This document shows, one piece after another, positions 52,600-63,930 of a DNA stretch of 64,000 bases. The notes under the pieces are model-generated. The model was not told where the DNA came from, ran no database searches, and saw only the letters and a program-made list of their open reading frames with translations. Position 1 is the stretch's first letter; every line of letters begins with the position of its first letter. The stretch comes from Kingdonia uniflora (lineage: Eukaryota > Streptophyta > Magnoliopsida > Ranunculales > Circaeasteraceae). The DNA lies in NCBI GenBank assembly GCA_014058105.1, contig JACGCM010002194.1, positions 310,001 to 374,000 on the forward strand, in the 5' to 3' direction. The translations under genes were made by a program, and so were the position numbers.

Positions 52600-53700
52600 T
52601 AGTCTACAAAACCCGCGAATACAAGGAACCGACCCGGACCGGCCTGTTCGGTTCGGGTTTGAAGAGCAGCTGGGTTGGTTCCGATTTTTACTTTGGAGAC
52701 CCGGTCACAACCGGTTTGGATTCGGTTTAAGGCCTCAGATTTGAGGACAGATCCGATTTAGATATTATTGTTTCTCTCACTAATGTACTCCGTTACTCCT
52801 CCTGTTCCCTCTATTGATTTAGAAATCACTCCTCCCTTCCTCCTTACTGACAAAGGAAAAATATTCAGGGAATCACTAAGCCTGCGATTCGAAGGTTGGC
52901 AAGATGAGGCAGAGTGAAGAGAATCAGTGGTTACCTTATTATGAATTGAGATATTCTCCTCCAGGACCGTGAAAAATAATACTTGCTGTTGAAATTTTTC
53001 AAGGAGAGATGTGGGTCAGATCTGATCTCACCATTGGTAGGAGGGTATTTCAAAGGAGAGATGTGATTAGGGAATTGTTCAAAGAAAGAAGCGATGACGA
53101 GACGGTACTTCTTATCACGACGGACACTCCAATTCATGGAGTAGATGCCATGGTGCTTCGTAAGGGTAAATCTGAGATCGATTTTGTTAAAGATGAGAGT
53201 GAACCCTACAGGCGGTTATGGAAACCATTGAAATGGTAGCTGTGAACTTAGGTGCTTCTATCGATGCCAGATTGGAAGAGCTTTTGATTGATGGTATCTT
53301 CATATCTTGTATGCTTTCCAAGAACAGACTAGCGATGAATGGATTTGAGACCTAAAAATAGTGCATATGAATTTTATTTTGAAGATACCTTACCAATGTG
53401 ATGGTATCTTTATATTTTTTTAGTGCATCTTTATATCTTAAATTTCACTGATGATGATGCCAATGTGATGTTGAATGGATTTGAAGCTATGATGAATTCT
53501 CTTGGGCTTTTTTTGTGTGTGGGAATTTTGGGTTTTTTTATAAGAAAAATTGAAGTTTTATTAAAAGAAAAAAACCGAGTTAGGACCCGGCCCGACCCGA
53601 CTTAGTCCGGCTCGGGTTTGGGACCAGTTCGGCTCGGGTCTGGGTTCAGAAATATTTCGAATCCGGCCTAGGAGCCGACCCGACCCGTGAATAACCCTAG
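52600..53700. repeat. GGTTCGGGTC-rich repeat pair, possible decayed hAT-type element
   Basis: Two GC-rich blocks, 52610-52740 and 53577-53695, are packed with variants of CCCGACCCG and GGTTCGGGTT. The right block ends CCCGACCCGTGAATAACCCTA, the usual form of a hAT-type terminus. The left block has CCCGCGAATAC in the same and not the inverted orientation, so the left end is unclear. Between them is a 76-codon frame (53009-53239, MWVRSDLTIGRRVFQRRDVI...) that I do not recognise. Confidence 0.35.
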
Positions 53701-54429
53701 TCTCTACTAAGTTTATCATGTTTAGATGTAGTATTTGGTATGTTTTTAGTAAAGTTTATCATTGTTCTCTAGAAATTTTTATATTCTAATGCCTTGAATA
53801 GGATTCATAGGCTACATTTGGTTAATCTTGATGTATGATATAGGCTATGTGATTAAATCTCTTATTACATGTGATTAAGGTTGTATAATTAGATCTATTT
53901 GTTAGTCTTGTTTTACTATTTTTTGCCATATAATATATTGAATTTGTAATTTTTTTCATGCTCACTATGCTTTTTTAGCACTATATTCATCATAGATCAT
54001 ATAGTTTGATCCAAAAATTGTCCTATGAATCGCATTTTTACGTGTTTCGAGAAACCTAAATATTTTTTTATAATTATTAGGCTATTTTTAGATTTATTTA
54101 TAATAATATTTTAATTACTATTTTTATAATAAAAGATAATTGTTAGTGAGATAAAATCTCTTATTTTTGGGAAGTTTAGATTTGATAAGTATCTTAATAT
54201 CATAATTCTATTTCTAGTCTCTTATCACCTATTTTGCGAAAACCCAATATTTTTGGAAACTCCTTGATAGGGCCTCCTAGATGGGTTGATCCGCGGGCTA
54301 GATGCACATGTAGGCTTGTATGCGTATGTGTTTATTGTAGAGAGGTTTACACACAAATATTTTCTCTTTGGTCTTTGGTCTTTGCTTTTTGCACTAGCAG
54401 TATTAACCCCGTCACACCTTAGTTAAGTT
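53701..54429. other. AT-rich sequence, no gene seen
   Basis: Long T-rich runs with no coding or repeat signal that I can support. Confidence 0.5.
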
Positions 54430-55400
54430 AAGCTCCTAAGCGGGGGGTTCACACATAATGTGCATCGGCCTTGTATGAACAATGCCCCAAGCCGTGCCAC
54501 CGGTATGAGTTCCCACTCCCGGCAGGCCTAACATTATGTGTCTTAGATATGTTGAGCAATGTTCTAAGCCGGGCCAACTGGGAGTTGAGTTAAGCCCAAC
54601 CAGTTGAGTTCCCACTCCCAGTCTGGCCCAACTGTTGCTGTAAGTCAGGCCTGTCGAGCTCACACTGCAAGCCCTACCTGTATCATAGCCCGCATGACCA
54701 AGCACATGTGTGCAGTGCTGGGACCGCACAAGTGTAACTCGTGCGCTGTACACGTGGGTGAGGCGTGTGGCTCACGTGTGGTGTTCTCACGTGCTGTGTA
54801 CGTGTGTGCAGTTCGGTGTGCGACTCCTGTGACCACTACCCGAGTGCCGAGCATGTGTGCGTGTAGCAAGTGCTGAACTCAGTGTCCCGCATGCTATACT
54901 CATATGTGTGACCTGTGGACCCCGTGCAAGCCCAAGTGAGGTGCACATGCTGTGCATGTGTGTACAGCGCGTGTGACCTGCATGACTCTGTCGTGAGTGA
55001 CCTGCGTGACTGGCACGAGTGTGCAGTGCGTGTGGACCACGCGCTTATGTGTGGATATGTGTTGGTGTGTTTTTACATACAACACCACAACACTTGTGTA
55101 TAAGCATACTTGGTCAAGCCCAAGCCCACCAAGTCCTGCAGACTCTAGGTAGGCCTAAGCCGACCTTGTCCCCAACCCTACCTAGTCCAGTCAGTTGTTG
55201 CAAACCCGATCCAAGGTCGACCTTGGTCAATTTGATCCTGGTCCAGCACGTCTTGATGAGACCCGATCCTTACCTGATCCAAACCAGATCCTGGTATTCG
55301 ACCCTTATCCAGGTTAGATCTCTAGTCCAAACCCGATCTAGTTCGACCTGATCCGATATGACTCTGACCTTGTTTTTGGGTGGGTAGCCTGATCCAACTC
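54430..55400. repeat. GC-rich, degenerate internal repeats
   Basis: GAGTTCCCACTCCC occurs at about 54507 and 54607, with AAGCC(G/C) flanks. At 54700-55070 the sequence is dominated by GTGTG, CACGTG and TGTGCA words. At 55180-55370 variants of ACCCGATCC and CTGATCC recur. Base composition differs sharply from the AT-rich flanks. No coding region is supported in spite of open frames on both strands, because composition alone explains them. Confidence 0.5.
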
Positions 55401-55784
55401 AAAGGCCGACTTGAGCATACCTGGCCTAGGGCCTAATAACTCTGAGGTCTAACTCAAGCTTCTGTGAACGAGGCCTAGGGTCTCTCTAGAGTTCTAACCC
55501 AAGCTTTAACAAAATCGAAAGGCCACATTTGAGCGCACCTGAGCGACTTTCGCTTGATTTGTTGTTGCAAGTCACACACTGAGTTAGGACTCAAGTATCG
55601 TGAACCTTAACCTGAGTTGAGTACCCCGATCAGAAATGAGCGTTGTATCTTAGATTAGGTTAAGATTGAGTTAACTCGACTTCAGGCACCTTAGTTCTTT
55701 AGATTTCTTGGTTCTGCCTATTTCGTACTATAGGCGAGTTGGGGTTTAAGCCATTGATCTTTAATGTCCTACACAATTTGGCAG

Positions 55785-56035
55785 AAAAAACATTCTCGAC
55801 CGTTGGATTGCAACATTTGGCCGAAATAAATAATCTCAGCTGTTGATTACCCAATTAGATCTCGAAGTTGAGGTTCTCTTGTCAAAACCTACTATAAATC
55901 TCGAAACCAATGGTCCTCTTTTCCCATTTCCTCTACCATCCTAAACCCTACCTCAAATTTCAACCGAAGCCCTAACTTCTGGTCTTCTTCAATCTGTAAA
56001 AGGTTTGCATCCTTCTGATTTCACTACTAGGTTTT
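55785..56035 (+). repeat. Promoter-like duplicated segment, copy 1
   Basis: Shares, in order, ATTTGG(C)CGAAA, a CC(G/A)TTGGATT block, GTT(G/A)AT, a CTACTATAAATCTCG TATA-like block at 55888-55905, a CTCTTTTCCC block and TAAACCCTACCTCAAA with 57600-57800. The layout (TATA-like box then a TC-rich leader with AAACCCTA) is that of a plant promoter and 5' UTR. Confidence 0.55.
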
Positions 56036-56112
56036 GGTTAATTTAATTTCCTTTTAAAATCTCTAAATCAAACTACCATTACCCTAGATTCTACAACTGG
56101 TAGGAATGAAGC

Positions 56113-56198
56113 TGCTAGGATTCTGGGGCTAAGATCATTAAATATCGTACCACTAACACCTAGGTTTTATGTGGTGCAGTGGTATTGGGGTTTTCACA
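56113..56198 (+). repeat. TRIM left LTR
   Basis: 86 bp, TG...CA ends, shares CCTAGGTTTTATGTGGTGC with the right LTR. Confidence 0.9.
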
Positions 56199-56200
56199 AT

Positions 56201-56213
56201 TGGTATCAGAGCC
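56201..56213 (+). other. TRIM primer binding site
   Basis: TGGTATCAGAGCC, the standard plant initiator tRNA-Met type. It is followed about 18 bp later by GGTTCGAATCCCGG, which looks like a tRNA T arm in sense orientation. Confidence 0.85.
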
Positions 56214-56438
56214 AACTACCACGTCAAGGGTTCGAATCCCGGTGGGGGCAAATTATAGAAAAAGGGTACCAACTAAAAAAGGTGTTGGGGGATTGCCATT
56301 AGCAGAAAAAAATGGTACCGACTAAAAAGAATTGTGGGGAGCTCGCCATTATTGGAAAAAATGCCGGTGGCTCGCCAATGTGTATGAGTATAGAAAAAGT
56401 TGGCATCCGAGGACGTTCGACCTTAAAGCGGGGTGGAA

Positions 56439-56525
56439 TGTTAGGATCCTGGGGTTTATGACTATTAAGTATTGTACTACTAACGCCTAGGTTTTATGTG
56501 GTGCCATGATATAGGGGTCATAACA
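56439..56525 (+). repeat. TRIM right LTR
   Basis: 87 bp directly after the purine tract and followed by the GAAGC target duplication. Confidence 0.9.
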
Positions 56526-56929
56526 GAAGCTTATTCGATTGTGGCTCCGCTCGCACTGGTTACCGCTGAACGAAGGGTTCCCACTAGCTTAGAGGCTTCT
56601 CTGCTCAAGCCTTGTAATTTTTTTTTTAACTTTGTAAATTCAAGTCTACAACTCTTTATATAATTTTCTTGTGATTTATCAATAGTTATTCGAAAATATT
56701 GATTCGCGAGATGAGGGTTAATTGTTAGTTGTGGTAATAAATCAAAATTGAATGCAGTACCATGTACTGCACAAGTGCAAAATCAAATTGGAATTCAGTA
56801 CCATGCAATAATTTAACAGGTACATCGGTATCATAATCTGACTTTGATGTCGATAATATGTAGCATTGTGTCTTCACATATTGGGGGGAATTCTATAATA
56901 TAGCTAGATATTGCTTTGTTTTACTCCAA

Positions 56930-57169
56930 ATGTATAGAGTAACCAAAGGTTTTCGCGTAACAGACATGCCCAGAGCTTTGGTTGTGCCTAATGTTGACCA
57001 CCCTAATGGAACATGGGGTCATAAGAATAACGGCATGAGTGTGCTTCAACAACATCAGGCCTTTTCTGATAGTGACCACAATGGAATCATATACCCTTGG
57101 GAGACCTATGAAGGGAAGAGAACTAAAACATCAAAAACTCATGGAATTAGTCTGATGGTTTTTTGCTAA
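56930..57169 (+). pseudogene. Caleosin (peroxygenase) first-exon fragment
   Basis: Opens [20 protein letters not shown], then [20 protein letters not shown] and [17 protein letters not shown]. The MSVLQQH block, the EF-hand loop [12 protein letters not shown] with all calcium ligands, and the PWETY sequence identify a caleosin. Caleosins sit on lipid droplets or membranes and bind calcium and haem. The first exon normally ends near the PWETY(x)G block, and here a GT-type donor is not clear (GAAGGGAAGA). No hydrophobic hairpin or C-terminal exons follow before the Copia element, so the gene is truncated. A promoter-like segment is about 1 kb upstream. Confidence 0.75.
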
Positions 57170-57595
57170 ATTTCTTTTTCTCTTACTACTATTATCTCTT
57201 TGGATTTTCTTAGTATTTTGTGCCATTGGATTCAATATGATTGCATCTTTGGTTATGTTTCTACTTATCCACTAGGGATTGAGTCTCCCTACGATACCAT
57301 TGTGTTATTTGTTTCCTTAAACTTAAATCATGTATTGTACATTTCTCTTTGAAATACATGACAAGGAATTCCTGTCAGTAGTCATATCTCCTTCACCTGA
57401 TCACTCTTACGTAACTGGGGAATGTGAAAAGGATAGACTGAGACATAACTATTTTCAACTTGTGTTGAACTGAACCAAAAGCTGAAGTCGAGGGGGTCGC
57501 TTTTCTTTAGTATAAGATAGGCAATGTAGTATGCTGATATCTATAATAAGAAAAAGAACCCCAATAATATGGTTGGGGTCTTAGCCGCCGATCTA
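57170..57595. other. No gene supported downstream of caleosin fragment
   Basis: AT-rich. It may include intron sequence of the caleosin fragment. No second caleosin exon is found. Confidence 0.4.
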
Positions 57596-57599
57596 CCCA

Positions 57600-57823
57600 G
57601 CTGCAAGCAATTTGGCCGAAAAAAGGAGTCTCCACCATTGGATTTTAACATTTGTTCGAAAATTTTTATTTGAGCCATTGATCCCAATAAGTTATCTGTT
57701 CTGCTCGCTACACGCTATAACCCTACTATGTATCGCGGAAACCATAGTCTATCTTTCTCCTTTTTCTCTAACGTTCTAAACCCTACACTCAAACTACAAC
57801 CTTTTTCTTTTAAGAGTAAAAAT
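57600..57823 (+). repeat. Promoter-like duplicated segment, copy 2 (interrupted by Copia 2)
   Basis: Matches 55785-56035 in order but is diverged. It ends in CTAAACCCTACACTCAAACTAC and is cut at 57824 by the Copia LTR. The other side of the insertion resumes at 63931 with AAATTCTCATTCTC. Confidence 0.55.
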
Positions 57824-58084
57824 TGTTGAGATATAATCGATATAGAGTATACTAACAGTTCTATATCATGAGAACAAAAGAAAGAGAGAAGAGAGGATTT
57901 TTTTATTAATTTAATCATGTTGTGTTTCTCTGTATGTAATAAATGGATAACCCTACAATAAAGGTTACCTAACCTACTCAAACTCTCCCCATAACCCTAA
58001 AGGGCATATGGGCTTGTTAGGAGTCATAATAGGACACCCCAACCTTGTTGGGTTTCTAGCTTGGGCTAGACCCAACTCCTAATA
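57824..58084 (-). repeat. Copia 2 3' LTR
   Basis: Plus-strand TGTTGAGATATAATCGATAT to CCCAACTCCTAATA (final CA mutated to TA), 261 bp. The polypurine tract CTCCCCCTTGGGG follows at 58085-58097. Confidence 0.82.
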
Positions 58085-58299
58085 CTCCCCCTTGGGGTGT
58101 TCCATACTTAGGATGACTTGCCTCATCAAAACCTCTGCCTAGCAAAACCCCCTTGGGCAAAAAGTTGTGCGGGGAAAGAGTACAATCATATGCCCTGTAT
58201 GGGTTGTGGACGCGTATACGTTGCCTCATCAAAATCTCCAGCCAGTAAAACCTCCTAGGATAAAAATTGTGTTATCAGGAAAAAGAGTTTAACACGCAT

Positions 58300-61200
58300 G
58301 TGTCCACGTCAGGCTGGGACTACTTCCCCTGACGTCTATCTCCCTGAGATCTATCTCCCTGAGATGTATCTTCCTGAGATAATGATAAATGAATCTTCTG
58401 CATGCCGATTCCGTATAGTAGCTGCTTGAACGTAAGTGGTGCAAGGGGTCTTTGTGAATAGGTTGTAAAGATGTATTCTAAAATATCTTCAGCAACGCCA
58501 ATCTCATTCGCTTTTTATAATTCATAAGGTTGGAATGACTTGTGTAAAATGTGCTTCATTCTATCACCATTGACTTGAATGATTCAAGTTAAATTGTCTT
58601 CATACATAGTCGATGCTTTATCTTGGATAGAACACGCCACAACTTCAGTTGATGAGATGTGTCTTTGGAGCGCAACCATTATCTGCCAGCTTCATGAAGT
58701 ATAAGAATCTTCGTGGTTTGAGGTGTAGCTACTGTCATCTGCTTCATCGATCTCCAAGAATCTTTATGTATCCCCGTACATAAACACATAATCCATTTGA
58801 CAATGGCCTCTATGTGAGTCTAAGAAGTATTTTGTATCGGTGTACTCTATACTTTTACGTTTACCATTTCGAGTCGAACATATCCTAGTCTTTCATACCG
58901 ATCAGATACCTCAGAATGTGCCTAATCTCAATCCAGTGCCTTTGGGTAGAAACAAAATTATGGCAAGCTAAACAGTTCACTACAAATGAGTCATCAGGTC
59001 TAGTATAGACAGCTATCTATAGCAAAGCACCTCCTAGCTATGGCACAACGACCCTAGGAGTTTCTCCCCCCATTAGGATGGTGGAGGATGTCGTTGTCCA
59101 TACCCAAGTGTTGGACGCGCAATAAACGACTTAGCACCGTGTGCTATATCCATATCGAAGTGTTAGATAACTCTTATAATATATATTGCTTGGTGTATGA
59201 GTGGCACTATCAAGATGTTCAATCTACAAATCAAGACACTCTTGATTTCCCTGGGCCTTGTATTTCGAATTCCTTCCCAAGGTATTCGGCGGCTCTCGCG
59301 ATCTCCCCCGGAGGTCTAATAATTTATAAATCATTTAGTACACTGTTATGATTAGTGAAGCTAATATCTGTGTTTTGAATAAGAACGCATGGACATATAA
59401 AGATATTTGTAAAGTCCCCGACCTTCAAATACTCAGTTAGCTTACTATGTCTTATGAGCCCTGATTGCTTCAAGTTAATAATAACTTTTCCAGTTTTATT
59501 ACGTACACACTTCGTGTGTCGGGCTTAACTGCTTCCAGAAGCTTATACCTCCCCAGGTAGCTTCATGTAGATATCTGTATCTAGCTTCCCATATAGACAC
59601 GCGATATTTATATCAGATACATGTCTAGCTTGTCATCGACAACTTGATAGACTGATTAGTACTGAAACATTATAGCGTCCATAACCGGGTAATAGGTCAC
59701 ACTGTAATCGATGCCAAATTTCTTAAAGATTTCCTGGGCAACTAGTCTTGCATTGACCTAATTATCTCTTCGAGTTAATCATGTTTCCATACCATTCCCA
59801 TTAATAACCGATAAGCTCAATGGTATCATTTCGCATTATGTTTAAGCTGAGCTCCGCTTGGATTCCAGACGCCCACTTTTGCTAATGTACAATAACATAC
59901 AGTCATTTACAATAAGTGGTTCTGAATCCTTATCCTTGATGTCGAGCACAACAATGAATATGAACACCTTGTCGACAAATCTCTACTGAACGATCTTACG
60001 TTGTGCTTATTACAAACTTTTAATAGATCGAGATCTTATTATTATCATACGCGTATGTGCCACACTGGGCTAGTCTCGTTATGTATCAACTGGTCGCGTA
60101 ACTACTATTGTCTCGTCAATGGGTGGTTCCATCCTCGATGAACCGACTACACCATTAGTCATATTTGTCCCTTATTCTGTAGCTCCCCGACTTAGAATAC
60201 TTTCTTCCAACGGTGCTCCGCATTAAGCGCGAGCCTCAGATTCATTTGCGGTACTAATTCCTCCCAGAACGTTTTACTATGTAGGTGTATTACTTGCATG
60301 TACATATACTTACTGTACTTCAATAATGCCTATGAATGTTTCTAGCAATTCATTTACGACCTATTGGAGGTTTATAATCCGTTGAGCCTTATTGTCACCT
60401 AACTTATGTATAGGGATCTAGATGAGACAACGATGGTATTTTCCAAGACCTCTTGGAAACATCCTCAACATTGACTGTCATATCTCCCCCCAATGCTGGG
60501 AATATCATTTAATTAAAGTAAAAATTATCTGCCCTGCAGTATATACTTCGCTAGTGGGTTTTAAATATCCAGTGATAAATACGAATCATAACCCACATAA
60601 TACGAAGCTGACGTTGAGGGTCCCATGTTCATACATTGTGGTACAATTAGCACTTGTACGGAATATCTAAATATTTTTTAATGGGCGACATCGGGCTTCG
60701 ACCCAGTTACTAGTCGCTTTTGGGAAAAAATAATTTGATGATTTGCTAAGGGACGAACCCTAATAAGTGCCGCGGGAGCAAAAATACAAATCCCACATAC
60801 TAGCCGGAAGCTGTGATCGTAATAACAGTGGCCTAGTATTTATTCTAAATCGCTTGATTAGGTTCTCTGCCAATCCTGAGTTGGGTATGGTATGGGGTAC
60901 TTACGATGCTCAATCATCTATCCCATTTAGCAGTAAAATAATCATCAAGAGTATGTGAGCCACACTCTCAAGCCCCTGTTAAGTCGTATCGATCGACTTT
61001 GATCGGTTAATCTAGAAACTGAGCCTGCGATTGAATGATCTAAGTGAGAAGTCGTGCTAATGTTGCATTCCTAGATTTTATGAGTAGGCAAATGTAAGAC
61101 CATCTCCTAGATGCATCTTTTATAACCATAAATATTTAAGTGGGCCACAATGTGGATGGAAAGGTCCACATGTGTCTCCATGGATGCGTTTGGAGCAAAG

Positions 61201-62050
61201 GCTGGAGATCCCACTCCACCTTGGTCATACTAGGATGAAATAATAGACTTTTCTTGAAAGTAATCGTTACACGTACACTCTCTGGATCTTCTCTCCTTTT
61301 AAGGAAAGTTGAGATGCAATCCCGATCATTCTCCTCACTATTCAAGCCCTGAGGAGTGTTTTATAAACCCTTCCAATAATGTGCTTTAACCTTTAGACAT
61401 GGAGTGAATGCACATAACCTTGTCTGTCATTTTCTCCGATAGTCATTACGTGATAAATATTATCATGTATCTCCATAAACTCAGTAAAATCCAGCTGGAT
61501 TTACTGGTTTATAAAGTGGACTAGATACCCTATATCGTACCTTTAGAGAGTAATAGCGTGTCACACTTAGTACGTTTTATCATGTTGGTCGTGCCAATGA
61601 TATTCGTGCCATCCCTGATGTACAAGGTTAGACAAAAAATATATGTATATCTCAAAAGGATCAAATGTGTGATACTAATATCTCTTAGACATGTGTTGCC
61701 ACTCTTCCGATTATCGGTCATGCTCAATGCTCAATGAGCGGATAGATCAACTATCATACATATAATTTAACTACTTTCCAAGCAAAAAATTTGAATAATC
61801 ACAATTTAGAACTAATTTGAAATCTCATGTATGTCACAAACACTTTATTGAAATATAAATGATATCTTCCTAACAAAATAAAAAATACTGACAACAAAAA
61901 GAATAATAAATCAAGTCTATACTAGAAAAGAAACTACTAGTACTCTCTTAAATGTGACATCACATGTCTACTGAGATATCATTACTGATTACTCTGTATT
62001 TTAATCCATGACGACATTAGTGTCATCGAAAAAGTCTGACGTTGCAACCT
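58300..62050 (-). pseudogene. pol: Copia 2 pol remnants
   Basis: Minus-strand traces include RNase H-like QVNGDRMKHILHKSFQP near 58580-58500, an RT end-like block RFDMDIAHGA and RPTLGYG near 59155-59090, and the region collinear with the Copia 1 RT-entry block at 60610-60420. The integrase start lies near 61200-61130. Stops are frequent and no domain is intact. Confidence 0.65.
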
Positions 62051-62099
62051 CCACAGGGGCAGAGTTAGTGTCAACAACTGCATGGCGGGTCTAGACTCC

Positions 62100-63033
62100 C
62101 TCATCTGTAGCCACTCGTGGTGCATGGCATTCCCATGCCCAGTGCCCAGTATCCTGTGTTACCTCAGTTAAAGTAAGTAGATCCCTGATCAGTCTTCTTT
62201 TCCTTCTTCACATTTCCTAGTGTCCAAGATTTCTTAAATCCTTTACCTCTCCTAGGGCCAAAGGGTTTCTGGTTCCCGCCCTTCCTGTATCCCTGGTATT
62301 CTCCCCTGGCCCTTCCATATCTTCGTCCCTAACATGCAGAGTTGTTTCTTCAAAACTAAGCATTGTTTGACGCAGGCAACGACGTACTCCCAGAAGGCCG
62401 CATAACATGATTTTTTATTAGAAGTTCATCGTTCTGCTAAGAGAGAAGCACTACCTAAATCAAGACTTCATGAGTCATCAAGTTCTCTCACCGAAATTGC
62501 CTCTGAATCGCAATATTGTTAGCATGGAAGGTTGATATGATAGAGTCTTCTATACCATTTTAGCATCAGTGACTTTCCTCTCATACAGCTTAAGTGTAGA
62601 AGTAATTTTATGGACTGTTGAGTTGTAATCAGCGACTGTCCTAAAATCTTAGAACCTAAGGGTGTTTCATTAGTGCATCGCTTTTAGGAGCATAATGGTC
62701 TTTTGTTGACCATAACTCCCCTTTATGCTTGCCCATAAGTCAGCTGGCTCAACCTTGTTGAGGTATTCAGTCTTGAGGTCATCCTGAATATGATGACGGA
62801 GGATAAGCAAAGCCTTTACTTTTTTCCATGGGATCATCCTTGTTGCCAATGATGATGGCTTTCTGCAGACCAAGATACTTCAAGAATAAGTCAGCGTCAA
62901 TGCACCGAGTGAGGTAATTGGCTCCAGTGAGTAGCAATGGTAGAAATTTAACATTTTTGAGTTTCGCAGACATCTGTAATGCAAGATATAGATTGTAATC
63001 AGTAATAATTCTTGATAAACATATCAAATGCAT
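62100..63033 (-). pseudogene. gag: Copia 2 gag
   Basis: Minus-strand LYLALQMSAKLKNVKFLPLL, then TGANYLTRCIDADLFLKYLG, matches the Copia 1 gag start. A second frame holds HHIQDDLKTEYLNKVEPADL and WASIKGSYGQQKTIML. The zinc knuckle at about 62165-62110 is destroyed: the first two cysteines are Tyr and a stop, and the frame shifts before the last one. This contrasts with Copia 1. Confidence 0.78.
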
Positions 63034-63620
63034 TAAAGACAGATCATAGTACTTAGAATAACGAGAAATAAATGATTCCCAATCATATTATAGTTGAACC
63101 ATGTTCATATTCTAAAACTGATAAAATTCTTTTATAATAATTAAATCCCAAATTTTACCCTGTAAAAATAATAATCTTAATTTTAGGTGTGCGTTTTAAT
63201 AGAATCTTAGCCAAGATTGCTATTCAAAACCACTAGATATGTGTTTTCCTTATTGTGAAAACTAGGGTGTTCTAAGCCCTTGAGTTCTCTAAAGGTCTGT
63301 ATATTCTAGCCAAATGACCCATTTGCTATAATTATGAGGGTATTAGATATTTAGTTGACAAGTGATCCCACCCCGAAGTCTGCTGGGTTTATAAGATAGG
63401 TTGATTATGTTTGTCTTTAAACTAATATTCTAGGGTACTAGAAGTTGCTATCAGTGCCCATATACCTCTGAATATTATCATATAACATCTAATTGCACAT
63501 AGATACAAAAATTGGTTTCTCAGACACCAAATTTTTAGAAATAAGACTAAGTCAATTCTCAATTGAGCTCTAATTATTTGTCCTTGACAATTAATTGTGA
63601 TTTAGATATAACTCCTAGTC
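63034..63620. other. Copia 2 leader, no gene
   Basis: Non-coding and collinear with 23840-24473 of Copia 1. Confidence 0.6.
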
Positions 63621-63632
63621 GTGCTGATAACG
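63621..63632 (-). other. PBS-like motif of Copia 2
   Basis: Minus-strand CGTTATCAGCAC next to the 5' LTR, identical to Copia 1. Confidence 0.6.
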
Positions 63633-63930
63633 TGTTGAGAGATAATCGATATAGAGTATACTAACAGTTCTATATCATGAGAACAAAAAAGAAAGAGAAG
63701 AAAGGATTTCTTATTGATTCAATCCTGTTGTGTTTCTCTGTAATACAAATATATGGATAACCCTACAATAAAAGTTATCTAACCTACTCAAACTCTCCCC
63801 ATAACCCTAAAAGGCTTATGAGCTTGTTAGGAGTCCATAATCCTAAAGGGCCTATGGGCTTGTTAGGAGTCCTAATAAGACACCCCAACCTTGTTGGGTT
63901 CCTAGCTTGGGCTGGACCCAACTCCTAACA
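63633..63930 (-). repeat. Copia 2 5' LTR with an internal 36-bp duplication
   Basis: Plus-strand TGTTGAGAGATAATCGATAT to CCCAACTCCTAACA, 298 bp. The segment CCTAAA(A/G)GGC(T/C)TATG(A/G)GCTT...GAGTCC is present twice, starting at 63806 and 63842, which explains the extra length compared with the other LTR. Confidence 0.82.

Larger units (their letters stand above)
56113..56525 (+). mobile_element. TRIM (terminal-repeat retrotransposon in miniature), complete
   Basis: 86-87 bp LTRs at 56113-56198 (TGCTAGGATTCTGGGG...TTTTCACA) and 56439-56525 (TGTTAGGATCCTGGGG...GTCATAACA). A PBS, TGGTATCAGAGCC, begins at 56201, matching plant initiator tRNA-Met, and a polypurine tract AAAGCGGGGTGGAA ends at 56438. 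Perfect 5-bp target duplications GAAGC lie at 56108-56112 and 56526-56530. The total is 413 bp with no coding capacity. It would need proteins from another element to move. Confidence 0.93.
57824..63930 (-). mobile_element. Ty1/Copia retrotransposon 2, antisense, degenerate
   Basis: LTRs at 57824-58084 and 63633-63930. It is the same family as Copia 1 and collinear with it: purine tract, RNase H, RT, integrase, gag and leader on the minus strand. Flanks AAAAT on the left and AAATT on the right give at best an imperfect 5-bp target duplication. All frames are broken. Confidence 0.87.

Noticed and set aside
54430..55351. Several long overlapping frames on both strands (up to 110 codons)
   Set aside because: The region is GC-rich with few stop codons by composition. 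The translations are low complexity and lack domains.
57824..63930. A Copia 2 target duplication of AAAAT
   Set aside because: The right flank reads AAATT after CA, so an exact 5-bp match would need one more A. Left as imperfect.
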